From Muscardinus avellanarius (taxonomy: Eukaryota > Chordata > Mammalia > Rodentia > Gliridae), in NCBI GenBank assembly GCA_963383645.1, contig OY726561.1, positions 27,446,826-27,510,825 on the forward strand: a stretch of 64,000 bases of DNA, given 5' to 3'. Of this stretch, positions 1 through 9,267 are shown piece after piece. Position numbers and translations under genes: made by a program. Every line of letters begins with the position of its first letter. Positions within the stretch are counted from its first letter, which is position 1. The notes beneath the pieces are model-generated. The model ran no database searches. It was not told where the DNA came from and saw only the letters and a list, made by a program, of their open reading frames with translations.

Positions 1-393
1 CTTGGCTGGGCCCTGGTTGCCTAATATGTAGCCATACATTATTCTGGATGTTTTCGGTGAGGATATTTTTGGGTGAGATTAGTATTTACAGTATTTGACT
101 TTGAGCAAACCAGATCCTTAAAGTGATGGGCCTCCTCCAATCAGTTAAAGGCTCCAAAGAAAACAAAAGACTGATCCCCCCTGAGCAAGAGAGAATTTTG
201 TAGCAGATGTCTTCAGCCTGTTGGTCTACCCTGAAGATTCTGGACTTGTCAGCCTCATAATCACAGGAGCCAATTCTTTAAAACAAACATATTATATCAT
301 TATATTTATTTTATATATTGTATGCATATGTATATACACATCCACACATGCATCCTACTGGTTCTGTTTCTTTGGAGAACCCTGACTAATGCA
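1..393 (+). mobile_element. Ancient mammalian LTR relic (MaLR/MLT-like)
   Basis: The segment ends in ctggagaaccctgactaatgcag and carries 'ccaatcagttaaaggc' and 'cctgagcaagagagaatt', wording I recognise from old mammal-wide LTR repeats. An AT-rich (TA) stretch lies near 300-335. Its left end is outside the window. The family assignment is from memory; MLT1-group is my best guess. Confidence 0.45.
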
Positions 394-465
394 GAATCCT
401 TTTGCAAAACAGGGCAGGATACATCATACAGCTCTAATTTTGTTATTACTTAACTAATAATTCTT

Positions 466-655
466 TTATTTCCTTTTAGGTGCTGGGGATGAAACTCAGG
501 GGCATTACACCTCTTAGCTACAACCCCAGCCTTTTTTATTTTTTTGAAACAGGGTCTTGCTAAGTTGTCAAGAGGCTGGCTTTGAACCTGCAATCCTACT
601 GTCTCAGTATCCCAAGTACTGAGATGACAGGAATATGTCACTATGCCTGGCTTGT
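466..655 (-). mobile_element. B1-dID SINE, old copy
   Basis: A reverse-complement SINE running from the ID-like right half (ctggggatgaaactcaggggcatt) to the B1-like left end (actatgcctggc). It is flanked by an 11-bp direct repeat, taataattctt, at 455-465 and 656-666. Confidence 0.85.
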
Positions 656-681
656 TAATAATTCTTGATGGAAAATATTCT

Positions 682-1010
682 TTGCAGTATTATTTATAAT
701 AGCAACAAATTGGAATTAGCCTGAATACACATCAACAGTGAACTGAATAAATGAATTATCCCATAAGGTAGAATAATTATCCCATAAGGTAGAATAATGG
801 ATCCCATGAGGTATCCTATAATGTATCCCATAAGGTAGAATAATGTTATAACATAAAAATGAACAGGATAGAGTTATATAATGTGGTTGAGACACAAAAA
901 GGCATCTAAGATAGACTGTTAGGGAAAACTCTTCAATTGGAGTGAAATATACATAATTTGATCCCACTTATGAGGAAATAGTTATATGGAGTATATTCTA
1001 GTAGAAAAAT
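682..1010 (+). mobile_element. Old L1 3'-end fragment
   Basis: The run 'attatttataatagcaacaaattgga' followed by 'acatcaacagtgaactgaataaatgaatt' matches the conserved 3' end of old mammalian L1 (L1M) elements. It contains a local tandem expansion at 759-842. No coding frame survives. Confidence 0.7.
759..842. repeat. Short tandem repeat, about 20-bp unit x4
   Basis: 'atcccataaggtagaataa' is repeated with small changes; one unit reads 'atcccatgaggtatcctat'. It lies inside an old L1 tail, so it is a local replication-slippage expansion. Confidence 0.85.
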
Positions 1011-1038
1011 GGTTTCATAAAAAATAACTAATACTGAA

Positions 1039-1182
1039 GCTGGGTGTGGTGGCGCACCCTTGTAATCCCAGCATTCCGGAGGCTGAGATAAAAGGATTAC
1101 CGTTTGCAGACAGCCTCAGCTACTACTTAGTGAGGCCCTTTGCAATTCAGTGAGACCCTGTTTCAAAATAAAGAATAAGAGA
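1039..1182 (+). mobile_element. B1-dID SINE, left part only
   Basis: A type A left half and linker (gctgggtgtggtggcgcac to aaataaagaataagaga). The ID-like right half is missing because a second SINE starts immediately after the linker. Confidence 0.85.
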
Positions 1183-1427
1183 GCCGGGTGTGGTGGCTCA
1201 TGCTTGTAATCCCAGCATTTGGGAGGCTGAGACAGGAGGACTGTGCAGGATAGAAGCCAGCCTCAGCTACTTAGTGAGGCCTTTGCAACTCAGTGAGACC
1301 CTGTTTCAAAACAAAGAATAAAAGAAAAATAGGGCTGGGGTTGTCGCTCAGAGGCAGAATGCCCCTAGGTTCCATCCCCAGCACCACAACAAACAAACAA
1401 ACAACAGCAACAACAAAAACAAACACT
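1183..1427 (+). mobile_element. B1-dID SINE, type A
   Basis: A full-length dimer from gccgggtgtggtggctcat to ccatccccagcaccac, with a tail of (acaa)n. It sits in the A-rich linker of the preceding SINE, a common kind of target for L1-driven insertion. Confidence 0.9.
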
Positions 1428-1626
1428 GCTCACATTTACTGGGGGCTTCCTATGCTCAACGAGCATACTGTTCAAGGAGATTTATGTACACTAATTAATT
1501 TCCTTCATTTAGTTAAAAATATTTATTGCATACTATGCTAGGCAATATTCATTTAGGAATCTATTTAAACCCGTGTTTGTCTCCCATGGGACAGGACATT
1601 TGACTATGGAAACATACTGACTTGTG

Positions 1627-1628
<2 letters not shown>

Positions 1629-1662
<34 letters not shown>
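1629..1662. repeat. (TG)n microsatellite
   Basis: An uninterrupted TG dinucleotide run of about 16 units. Confidence 0.95.
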
Positions 1663-1663
<1 letters not shown>

Positions 1664-1844
1664 TTCCCTGTTGACATCTGGTGGGTGGAAGTTGGAGATA
1701 TCCTTGCACATCCTACAATGTACAGGACAGCAAGTCCCCTCCCGAACACCAAGCAAAGCAAAGCAAAGAGTTAATTCAGCCTAAAATGTCAATAGTTCAG
1801 AGGCTGGGAAACTCTGAATCAGACAAAATCTTGTCTTTATGGAG

Positions 1845-1970
1845 TTGGAAATTTATTTTATTCTCATCACACCTCTATGAAGAAGGTGTTATTATACTCA
1901 TTTTATAGAAGAGGAACCAGAGAAACAGGTTCCTAACAGAAGGCTAGGAAAAGTTACAAGCTAAGTTGCT
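1845..1970 (+). repeat. MIR/L2-like ancient repeat
   Basis: 'ggtgttattatactcattttatagaagaggaacc...' resembles the conserved 'tactattattatccccattttacagatgaggaaac' core of ancient mammalian MIR/L2 repeats. Strongly diverged. Confidence 0.5.
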
Positions 1971-2502
1971 TACAGATACCTCTGAGAATTGGTTTGTAGG
2001 TAAACTACACATGATATGTTTTGACATATTTGAATTTTTAATAATAAACATATTTCCTTTATAGAAATTGTTTTTATAATTTAAAACTGAGTTTAAAAGA
2101 TCTTAAAATTGCCTGTTTAAAATTCAGTATCTTTGACTTTCCCTTCCCCTGTGCACTGTGATCTCCACCTTCCCAACTCTCTTTGTTTTTACTTCACAGT
2201 CTCCATTCCAGATGCAGAGTATCTTTCTTGGAGACTGAGATTTCTGTTTATTCATTATTCTATTACCTGAAAAATAAGTAGAATCTTATACATAAATTGC
2301 AAATCAAAATGACTTACAAAGAAGGGTTCCTTTTATATGGAACCCAAATCTGCTTCCCTATAATCACAACTACCAACTAATTCTAGTTTGCTCTTTATAG
2401 ATTTCTATCTAGGGCGTCTTCATAAGACTCCATTTAAATCTTTAACTTATTTAAGTTTTCTCTTTCTTAGTTAAACCTTTCTGATTTTTTTTTTAAATTC
2501 AA
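1971..2502. other. Unassigned unique sequence
   Basis: AT-rich sequence with no recognisable repeat, ORF or exon signal. A 10-T run at 2485-2494 lies just left of the SINE that abuts the CDK4 pseudogene and could be a remnant of the pseudogene's poly(A) tail. Confidence 0.4.
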
Positions 2503-2717
2503 GTCGGGCGTGGTGGCGCACGCTTGTAATACCAGCATTTGGGAGGCTGAGATAGGGGGATCGTGGTTCAGAGACAGCCTTAGCTACTTAGTGAGGCTCT
2601 TTGCAATTCAGTGAGATCCTGTTTCAAAATAAAGAATAATTAAAAAAAAAATCTGGGGGTGTAGCTCAGAGGTAGAATGTCCCTGGGTTCCATCCCCAGT
2701 ACCCCCCCCCCAAAAAA
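2503..2717 (+). mobile_element. B1-dID SINE, type A
   Basis: A full dimer from gtcgggcgtggtggcgcac to ccatccccagtaccccc. Its tail directly abuts the 3' end of the CDK4 pseudogene, so it probably inserted into that tail region. Confidence 0.9.
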
Positions 2718-3123
2718 TCATATTTCTTTGTCTGGTTTTGTTTTCTTGTATAAAGGACTCCAATGTCATTGCAGGGAGAGGGATGAGAGGGGACAGAGCC
2801 CACAGAGAGGAGTGATAGGCTGGACAAGAATAAGCCTCAAAAGGAGCGGGAGGGAGCCCAGGAGGCATTCTCTGTGAAGAGCTGCAGGAGGTGTCTCCTA
2901 GGCAGCAGAGAGGAAGGCAGAGGTCACTGTGTTGGTGGGCTCCTTTCCACTCACCTGTACACAAGCCCAACAAGAGGAAATGGCAGTTTCTTCTCTGCAG
3001 CTCAGCTCCTCTCCTCTCAGTTTTTCTGCAGCAGCCACTCCATTGACCCTTCGGGACTACCCCCTTCCCTGTGTGGATGAAAGTGTTTCGGGGCCAGGAG
3101 GGCAGAGATTCTCTGTGTGGATT

Positions 3124-3138
3124 GAAAAGTCAGCATTT
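3124..3138. repeat. Left target-site duplication of composite element
   Basis: GAAAAGTCAGCATTT, identical to 6699-6713. It is CDK4-derived sequence (the EMLTF codons on the minus strand), which proves duplication at insertion. Confidence 0.93.
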
Positions 3139-3547
3139 AAAAAAATTTTTTTTAATTAATTGATTTATTTTTAAATTGGTGCATTGTAGTCATATATCAA
3201 TCACATTGGAGTACACGACTTGAGAGGATATACAAGCACACATCATCCAATTAGCCCTCCTCCAGCCCCCATCCCATTCCCTCCCCCTCCCTCCATCCCA
3301 TGCTTCTTTGGTGATTTACTTTGATACATTTGTTTATGTACCTCCTGCATTTTAAAGAGGCTCCGTCCTCCAGTATTACATACCCTCTGATTGGTCATAT
3401 TAGTTGCTTCACTATAGGGCCCTTTCTATAGCTCAACCTCTTCCTGTTGCCCCTTTCCTCCTAGTTATTACTGATTAAGAGAAGCATCTGATTTATATTT
3501 TCTGCGATATTTCTCTGTGCATGCTGCGTTGCAAGTACCGATCCCAC
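3139..3547 (-). mobile_element. 3' module of composite: L1 3'-UTR-like end
   Basis: The plus-strand anchor attggtgcattgtagtcata (3175-3194) and the pyrimidine tract ending in cccatgcttctttggtgattt (about 3281-3320) match the separate L1 3' end in this window (61393-61412 and about 61490-61535). The outer edge is A7 then T8 at 3139-3153. An L1 3' end would give L1 reverse transcriptase a native template. The inner part, 3400-3547, has no parallel in the window. Confidence 0.8.
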
Positions 3548-5568
3548 TCTTGATGGCCCCAGTAGTGGCCTGGCTACTCAGTGGACTGATCCAGACCTCG
3601 CTGGCTCAAGCAGCGGCCTTGCCTCATGGGAGGCCCCAGTTCTGGTCTCGCTGGCCCCTGCACCAGTCTAACCCCTAAGCTGGCTTCGGTCCCGGCCTTG
3701 GAGGCAGCAGGAGAGGCCTTGCCTCACGGCAGGCTCCGATGCTGGCCATTGGCCCCTGCACTGACCTAACCCCTTGGCAGGATTCCAATCCCGGCCTCGT
3801 AGGCCCCAGCACTGGCCTAGCCTCACGGCAGGCTCCAATGCCGGCCTCGTTGGCCCCAGCACCGGCCTAACCCCTCGGCAGGTTCCGTTCCCGGCCTAGG
3901 AGGCCCCAGCACTGGCCATGCCTCATGGCAGGCTCCGATGCTGGCCTCGCCTCATGGCAGGCTCCGATGCTGGCCTTGCTGGCCCCAGCACCGGTCTAAC
4001 CCTTCGGCAGGCTGTTATCCCGGCCTCAGAGGCCCCAGTACCGGCCTTGCCTCAAGGTAGGCTCCGATCCTGGCCTCAGAGGCCTCAGCACCGGCCTTGC
4101 CTCACGGCAGGCTCCGATGCCGGCCTCACTGGCCCCAGCTCCAGCCTAACCCCTCGACAGGCTCCAATCCCGGCCTCGGAGGCCCCAGTACCGGCCTTGT
4201 CTCATGGCAGGCTTCAGTGCCGGCCTCGCTGGCCCCAGCACCGGCCTAACCCCTCAGCAGGCTCCGATCCTGGCTTTGGAGGCACCGGCCATGCCTCACG
4301 GCAGGCTCCGATGCCAGCCTCGCTGACCCCAGCACTGGCCTAACCCCTCGGCAGGCTCTTATCCTGGCCTCAGAGGCCCCAGTACCGGCCTTGCCTTACG
4401 GCAGGCTCCGATGCCGGCCTCGCTGGCCCCAGCACTGGCCTAACCCCTCAGCAGGCTCTTATCCCGGCCTCGGAGGCCTCAGTACTGGCCTTGCCTCAAG
4501 GCAGGCTCCAATCCCGGCCTTGGAGGCTCCAGCACCGGCCTTGCCTTACGGCAGGCACTGATGCCGGCCTCGCTGGCCCCAGCACTGGCCTAACCCCTTG
4601 GCAGGCTCTTATCCCAGCCTCGGAGGCACCAATACCGGCCTTGCCTCAAGGCAGACTCCGATCCCGGCCTCGGAGGCCCCAGCACCGGCCTAACCCCTCG
4701 GCAGGCTCTTATCCTGGCCTTGGAGGCCCCAGTACCGGCCTTGCCTCATGACAGGCTCCGATGCTGGTCTCATTGGCCCCAGCTCCAGTCTAACCCTTTG
4801 GCAGGCTCAAATCCTGGCCTCGGTGGCCCCAGTACCGTCCTTGCCTCATGACAGCCTCCGATGCTGGCCTCGCTGGCCCCAGCACCGGCCTAACCCCTCG
4901 GCAGGCTCTTATCCTGGCCTTGGAGGCCCCAGTACCGGCCTTGCCTCAAGGCAGGCTCCGATCCCAGCCTAGGAGGCCCCAGTACCGGCCTTGCCTCACG
5001 ACAGGCTCCGATGCTGGTCTCATTGGCCCCAGCTCCAGTCTAACCCTTTGGCAGGCTCAAATCCTGGCCTCGGAGGCCCCAGTACCATCCTTGCCTCATG
5101 ACAGCCTCTGGTGCCGGCCTTGCTGGCCCCAGCACCGGCCTAACCCCTTGGCAGGCTCTTATCCCGGCCTGGGAGGCCCCAGAACCGGCCTTGCCTCATG
5201 GCAGGCTCCGATGCCAGCCTTGCTGGCCCCAGCACCGGCATAACCCCTCGGCAAGCTCTGATCCCGGCCTCGGAGGCCCCAGTACTGGCCTTGCCTCACG
5301 GCAGGCTCCGATGCCGGCCTCGCTGGCCCCAGCACTGGCCTAACCCCTCAGCAGGTTCCGGACCCGACCTCGGAGGCCCCAGCACCAGCCTTGCCTCATG
5401 GCAGGCTCCAATGCCGGCCTCGCTGGCCCCAGCATGGGTCTAACCCCTTGGCAGGCTCCAATCCAGGCCACGGAGGCCTCAGTAGTGGCCTTGCCTCACA
5501 GCAAGCTCCGATGTCGGCCACTGGCCCCGGTGCCTGCCTAACCCCTCAGCAGGTTCCGATCACTATCT
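3548..5568 (-). repeat. VNTR module of composite: 50-bp monomers in 100-bp dimers
   Basis: About 40 monomers of 50 bp. Two alternating variants share the frame ggcaggct..at..cggcctcg..ggccccag.accggcct. One has 'ctcacggcaggctccgatg', the other 'acccctcggcaggctctta', giving a 100-bp higher-order period. Neighbouring copies differ mainly by C/T and G/A changes at CpG sites, as expected of methylated GC-rich satellite. Because 50 is not a multiple of three, plus-strand frames open and overlap fortuitously; they are not genes. Confidence 0.93.
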
Positions 5569-6078
5569 CTGTGGTTATTATTTCAAAGGTTCCAGGTGTA
5601 ATGTATCAGATGTCTGCCTCCCCTGAGTACTGGCCACTGGCATTGCCACTGCCTCCACCGTTTCAAATCCTTCCCAGGCTCTTTTTCCACTCTGAATGTT
5701 GTCCAGTGTTCCTAAGCATGCGTGATGGTAGCATTTGACATTTGGTGTAATTTCTCCAAAAAAATAAGGTTGGTAGGATCTGGTTTCTGCTTCTCCTGAA
5801 AACAAGTCTCCACCACCATCGTGGAGAACTCTTTCAACACCGCTTTTCTCCTTGGTCTGCGCTAAACTCTCTCCTTACAGGTGATGTCCGAGATTCTTAA
5901 CAATATAGAGAAATAGCAGTCCTCTTTCACGGGGAATTTTTCCATAAGTTCCAGTGCATTTAGATAAGTTTTGTCTGCATCTCCAGTGTCCTGGCATCCA
6001 TAACGGCTTTCTTACCTCCTCTCCGATATTTTTCTTTTTCTTTTTCTGTTCCTTTTCTTTCTTCTTTTTTTTTTTTTT
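5569..6078 (-). mobile_element. Unique linker module of composite, with splice donor and small ORF
   Basis: On the minus strand it starts with an A-run (plus-strand T-run at about 6066-6078), then an A/G-rich stretch, then GAG|GTAAGA (plus strand 6011-6018, tcttacctc), a close match to a splice donor. Downstream is a 75-codon ORF (5578-5805, starting MFSGEAETRS, ending HLEPLK) whose frame extends upstream to a stop near 5870. Another frame reads DADKTYLNALELMEKFPVKE near 5930-5985. The mix of splice signal and protein-like reading suggests captured exon sequence, as in gibbon LAVA. I do not recognise the donor gene. Confidence 0.55.
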
Positions 6079-6698
6079 AATAAGAGAAGACAGTATATGT
6101 GGTTTGAGGAGGTAGTGGGATCAGGCACTCAGTAGCACTGTAACCCTGTCGGTTTCCCCATGCGTCCAGAGTGATCTGCACTACTCCGCCTGGGACCCAG
6201 GGTCCCACAACCCGGGCCCCATCTGGCGTGCTCCGCGCGACCCCTGCCCGGAACCCAGGGTACTGAGCCCGGTTTCTCCAGGGGTCTGGCGTGTTACGCG
6301 CATTTCGGCCAGGGGCCCAGAGTCTCGTGACCCGGGCCCTGGCTGGCGTGCCTCGCCTGACCCCCGCCCGGGTCCCAGGGTACTGGGTCCGGTTTCTCCA
6401 GGGGTCTGGCATGCTACGCGTGTTCCAGCCTGGCCCGGAGTCCCGAGACCCGGGCCCCAGCTGGTGTGCCCCGCGCGACCCCCGCCCAGAACCCAGCGTC
6501 TTACTGGGCCCGGTTTCTCCAGGAGTCTGGCATGCTACGCGTAGTTCGGCCTGGGGCCCGGGGGCCCAGCGTCCCGCGACCCAGGCCCCGGCTGGCGTGC
6601 CCCGCACACGACCCCTGCCCAGAACCCAGCGTCTTACTGGGCCCCGTTTCTCCAGGGGTCTGGTGTGCTACGCGCAGTTTGGCCCGGGGCCCAGAGTC
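6079..6698 (-). repeat. GC-rich 5' module of composite: about 120-bp tandem units
   Basis: The anchor ggtttctcca (plus strand) recurs at 6271, 6391 and 6512, with cgtttctcca at 6645 and ggtttcccca at 6151: spacings 120, 120, 121 and 133 bp, so about five units. Units are rich in G, C and CpG (cgcgacc, ctacgcg, gacccgggccc). The position at the 5' end recalls the promoter monomers of mouse L1 5' UTRs. Since 120 is divisible by three, the minus strand stays open for 176 codons (6077-6607), with a roughly 40-residue repeated pattern; I read this as a by-product of the array, not a gene. Confidence 0.85.
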
Positions 6699-6714
6699 GA
6701 AAAGTCAGCATTTT
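6699..6714. repeat. Right target-site duplication of composite element
   Basis: GAAAAGTCAGCATTTT, matching 3124-3138 plus one T. It is followed by AAGCAG, so the nick lies at TTTT/AA on the plus strand. Confidence 0.93.
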
Positions 6715-7187
6715 AAGCAGAAGCTAGGGTACCACTGTCTGTGCTGAAGAGGGCCCTGGGCTGGGGGAAGGGTCCAGGATGGATACACATTTCCAATCAT
6801 CCTCTGGAGGCAGTGTGGTCAGGTTAAAGATTTTTCCCCACTGGTTAACTTCAGAGTTTCCAGAGAAGAGAGGCTTTGGCAGACATCGCTGGGAAGACAT
6901 CCGCCGGCGTTGGATAGGTGTGCTGCTGAAGAACTTTGGGAGCATGATACTGGAGTGTAGTGACCTCAGGGTTTGGTGACATCAGGTAGCGGTAGGTTTG
7001 GGCCAAGCCAAAGTCAGTGTCACCAGGATGTTCTAAGGCTTCCAGTCTTGGTGAAAGATGAAATTGTCATGAAGGAAATTCAGGTCTTTTGGAAAACAGC
7101 AGATCAGATCCTTGGAGTTCTCTGCTGGCAAGCCCAATGAGTACATTCCTTATCTATGTATGTCCGTAGGTCTTGGGCGAAACTCTA

Positions 7188-7525
7188 CAAATGGCCCTCA
7201 GGTAAGCATGGTTCAACTTAGAATTTGCCAGCATTATTATGGTGCAAAAGAGGTATGCATTCAGTAGAAACCATACTGCAGATGTTGAATTTTGATCTTT
7301 TTCTGGCCTAGCCATGTGTAGAAGGATTCTCCCTTGTGATGCTGGGCAGCACCAGGGAGCCACCCAGGAGCATGAGGGAAACACTGTCACTGTACAGACC
7401 ACTGTGCTGCCCAGCTCCGAGGTTTGGGAGGTCAGGTGCATTAGGTGCATTTCTGACTTATGATATTTTCAACATATGAAAAGTTTGTCTGGGAAGGAAT
7501 CTCACTGTTAGTGGAGGAGCATCTG
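7188..7525. mobile_element. Tigger-like non-autonomous DNA transposon
   Basis: Ends read caaatggccctcaggtaag (left) and gtggaggagcatctg (right). TA dinucleotides flank both sides (7186-7187 and 7526-7527), as expected for pogo/Tigger target duplications. Internal 'ggtatgcattcagtagaaacc' and 'gacttatgatattttcaac' match wording I know from an old mammalian Tigger-family MITE. There is no transposase frame. The CDK4 homology stops at its left edge. Confidence 0.75.
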
Positions 7526-7958
7526 TAATTTTTTTTTTAAGTCTTGGAATCTAAATACCATCTGGGAATAGATTTGTCATGGAGAGAAAATAAAGAGATA
7601 AAGCTGTTGGTAAAAAAAAAATATGAGATAACATACTCTTTTTTGCCATTTGTCTTTTCTGACAGTAAATATTAATTGAACTCTTACCTTGACCTGCCTT
7701 CACTATCTTCTCTATTTTAGTTCTTTAAACACTCAAAATTTGCAAGATAAATCTTAGAAATATTTGACCTCTTGCACCAGTGCAATTTCTATTCTCAGTT
7801 CTTTTGAACCTGAAGTCTTTTTTTTTTTTTATATTTCCTTTCTCCAGTGGATGGCTTGCAGAGTGCTGTAAATACATGCTCACTACCAGTGTAAGATTTA
7901 CACAGGTAGGAAGCTACAAGTAGATAGATTTGCTGTAAAGCCCAGCTTTGTCTACTTT
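7526..7958. other. Unassigned unique sequence
   Basis: AT-rich with short A and T runs (7612-7621, 7819-7830). No repeat family, exon or regulatory motif recognised. Confidence 0.4.
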
Positions 7959-7970
7959 AGAAATAAATCT

Positions 7971-8178
7971 TGGCTGGGCGTGGTGGCGCATGCTTGTAAT
8001 TCCTGCGCTTGGGAGGCAGAGACAGGAGGATCGCGCAGGTTCGAAGCCAGCTGTGCTGGCTTAAGAGACCCTGTTTCCAAATAAAAATGTAAAAATAGGT
8101 CTGGGAGTATAGCCCGGAGGTAGAAGGGCTTCCAGGAACCCCAGTACCACCAAAAAAAAAAAAAAAAAAAAAAAAAAA
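7971..8178 (+). mobile_element. B1-dID SINE, type B (young)
   Basis: A full copy with the type B signature (gtgctggcttaagagaccc; gaagggcttccaggaacccc) and a long A-tail. A perfect 12-bp duplication, agaaataaatct, is at 7959-7970 and 8179-8190. Confidence 0.95.
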
Positions 8179-8730
8179 AGAAATAAATCTCATGACTGGG
8201 TAATAGAGTCTTAGCTAGTTCCGTTTTTTTTTTTTTTTTTTTTTTTGTGGCCAACTTATTCTCCCCACTCATCGCTCCTTTGCCTGCTTATTGGAGGCAT
8301 GTGTTTCCTTCAAAAGGCTTCCATCAGTCCTACTTGAAAGTCAAGCTTACAGTTGCTTGATTTTCAGTTCAGCTAATCTACTTACGGTGGCTGCCTAAGT
8401 AAACCAGTTCTCCCTCATCTCCTGCTTTCCAGGTCATTGCTTCCATAATGATTCACGCAGTTTCATTTGCAGGATCGCAGGTTTTTGGTCCTCACTTTTA
8501 CAAAAATAGTTTGTGAACCACATCGCGCGTTGAGTCAGCTCCCTTGCTCTTAAGTGTGTTGCCTTCACGCCCACCCAAGTGGTTTCATCTCTCAGGTCTG
8601 TCTCATCAGCAAAATGAAGGATTACAACTAGATCAGCTGTTCTCAATTCTGGGCGCATATTACAGGTATCTGGGGAGTTTTTAAAAAATGCTACTTTTTG
8701 GCCAAACCAAGCTAAATCAGATGTGCTCAG

Positions 8731-8963
8731 TGTAAGTTTTTTTTTTCTTCTTCTTCTTTTTTTCCAGTACTGGGGATGGAACCTCAGGGCATTCTACCTC
8801 CGATCTACACCTTCAGCCCTAATTCATATTATTTATTTTGAAACAGGGTCTCAATGAGTTGCAAAGGGCCTCACTAAATAGTTGAGGCTGTCCACGAACC
8901 CTGATTCTCCTGTCTCAGCCTCCCAAGTACTGGGATTACAAGCATGTAGCACCATGCCTGGTT
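8731..8963 (-). mobile_element. B1-dID SINE, type A
   Basis: Reverse complement from a T-rich tail through cagtactggggatggaacc to accatgcctggttt. No clear duplication visible. Confidence 0.85.
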
Positions 8964-9267
8964 TAAGATGTTTTAATTGAGAACAATCCTGTGTCTGAAG
9001 AGGAGTACAAATATCCAGAGGAACAGTGGGTGGAAGGTGTGTGTGGGGGTGACAGGAAGGATGTGCTTTCCTCTGAGAATGGTCAATGTGAAGTGGGCAG
9101 TTTGGGATGATAATGTGATAATGTTAGAGGCATTCTGGGAGGATATTTTAAGGCCTTATGTGAACTTTGCTTGTTTGTCTTTCCTTTTAAATTATCATTT
9201 CTTTTGAATCATCTTTCCTTTCTATAGTTTAATAAAATTGCTCAACTTTCCCATCTCCATCTCTGTC

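Larger units (their letters stand above)
3139..6698 (-). mobile_element. Composite SVA-like retrotransposon candidate (3,560 bp)
   Basis: A single insertion between 15-16 bp duplicates of CDK4 pseudogene sequence. The target reads TT/AAAA on the minus strand, the consensus L1 endonuclease nick. In the 5'-3' order of the minus strand it has four modules: a GC-rich array of about 120-bp units (6698-6079), a unique segment that begins with an A-run (6078-5569), a VNTR of 50-bp monomers (5568-3548), and an L1 3'-UTR-like end with A-rich terminus (3547-3139). An A/T-only stretch sits at the 3' junction. The layout (GC-rich 5' repeats, VNTR, retroelement-derived 3' end, A-tail, long duplication) parallels primate SVA, LAVA and related elements, but the sequences differ. 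I see no reverse transcriptase, so it would depend on L1 proteins. An alternative is an L1 with a massive internal deletion and VNTR growth; the L1-type 3' UTR fits both views. Confidence 0.85.
2718..7187 (-). pseudogene. CDK4: CDK4 processed pseudogene, 5'-truncated, split by a 3.56-kb insertion
   Basis: Cyclin-dependent kinase 4 phosphorylates RB with D-type cyclins; this copy cannot. On the minus strand, homology runs without introns from about codon 95 (the DLRTY segment, near 7165-7187) through the catalytic DFGLA (7001-7015), PLFSGNSE and PPEDDW (6724-6945 frame), and then the C-terminus. It continues into the 3' UTR: caatggagtggctgc at 3031-3045, the aactgccatttcc block at 2977-2993, tccttttgaggctt at 2832-2845, and the AC-rich end at 2723-2755. 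Lack of introns plus the 3' UTR mark it as an LINE-reverse-transcribed mRNA copy. The HRD lysine region is degraded, DFG and PLFSGNSE are in different frames, and about 24 nt before EMLTF are deleted. The coding homology occupies 6699-7187 and 2718-3138; everything between is a later insertion inside the EMLTF codons. The 5' truncation coincides with a Tigger-like element. Confidence 0.93.

Noticed and set aside
3548..5568. Regularly spaced repeats considered as a CRISPR-like array
   Set aside because: There are no unique spacers: both halves of each period are repeats, and the host is a mammal.
3918..5738. Long overlapping plus-strand open frames with proline/alanine-rich repeats
   Set aside because: They are the VNTR read in different frames; the 50-bp period is not a multiple of three and there is no start context or flanking exon.
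6077..6607. 176-codon minus-strand ORF
   Set aside because: It is the 120-bp repeat kept in frame by a period divisible by three; composition is set by GC content, and it overlaps the module border.
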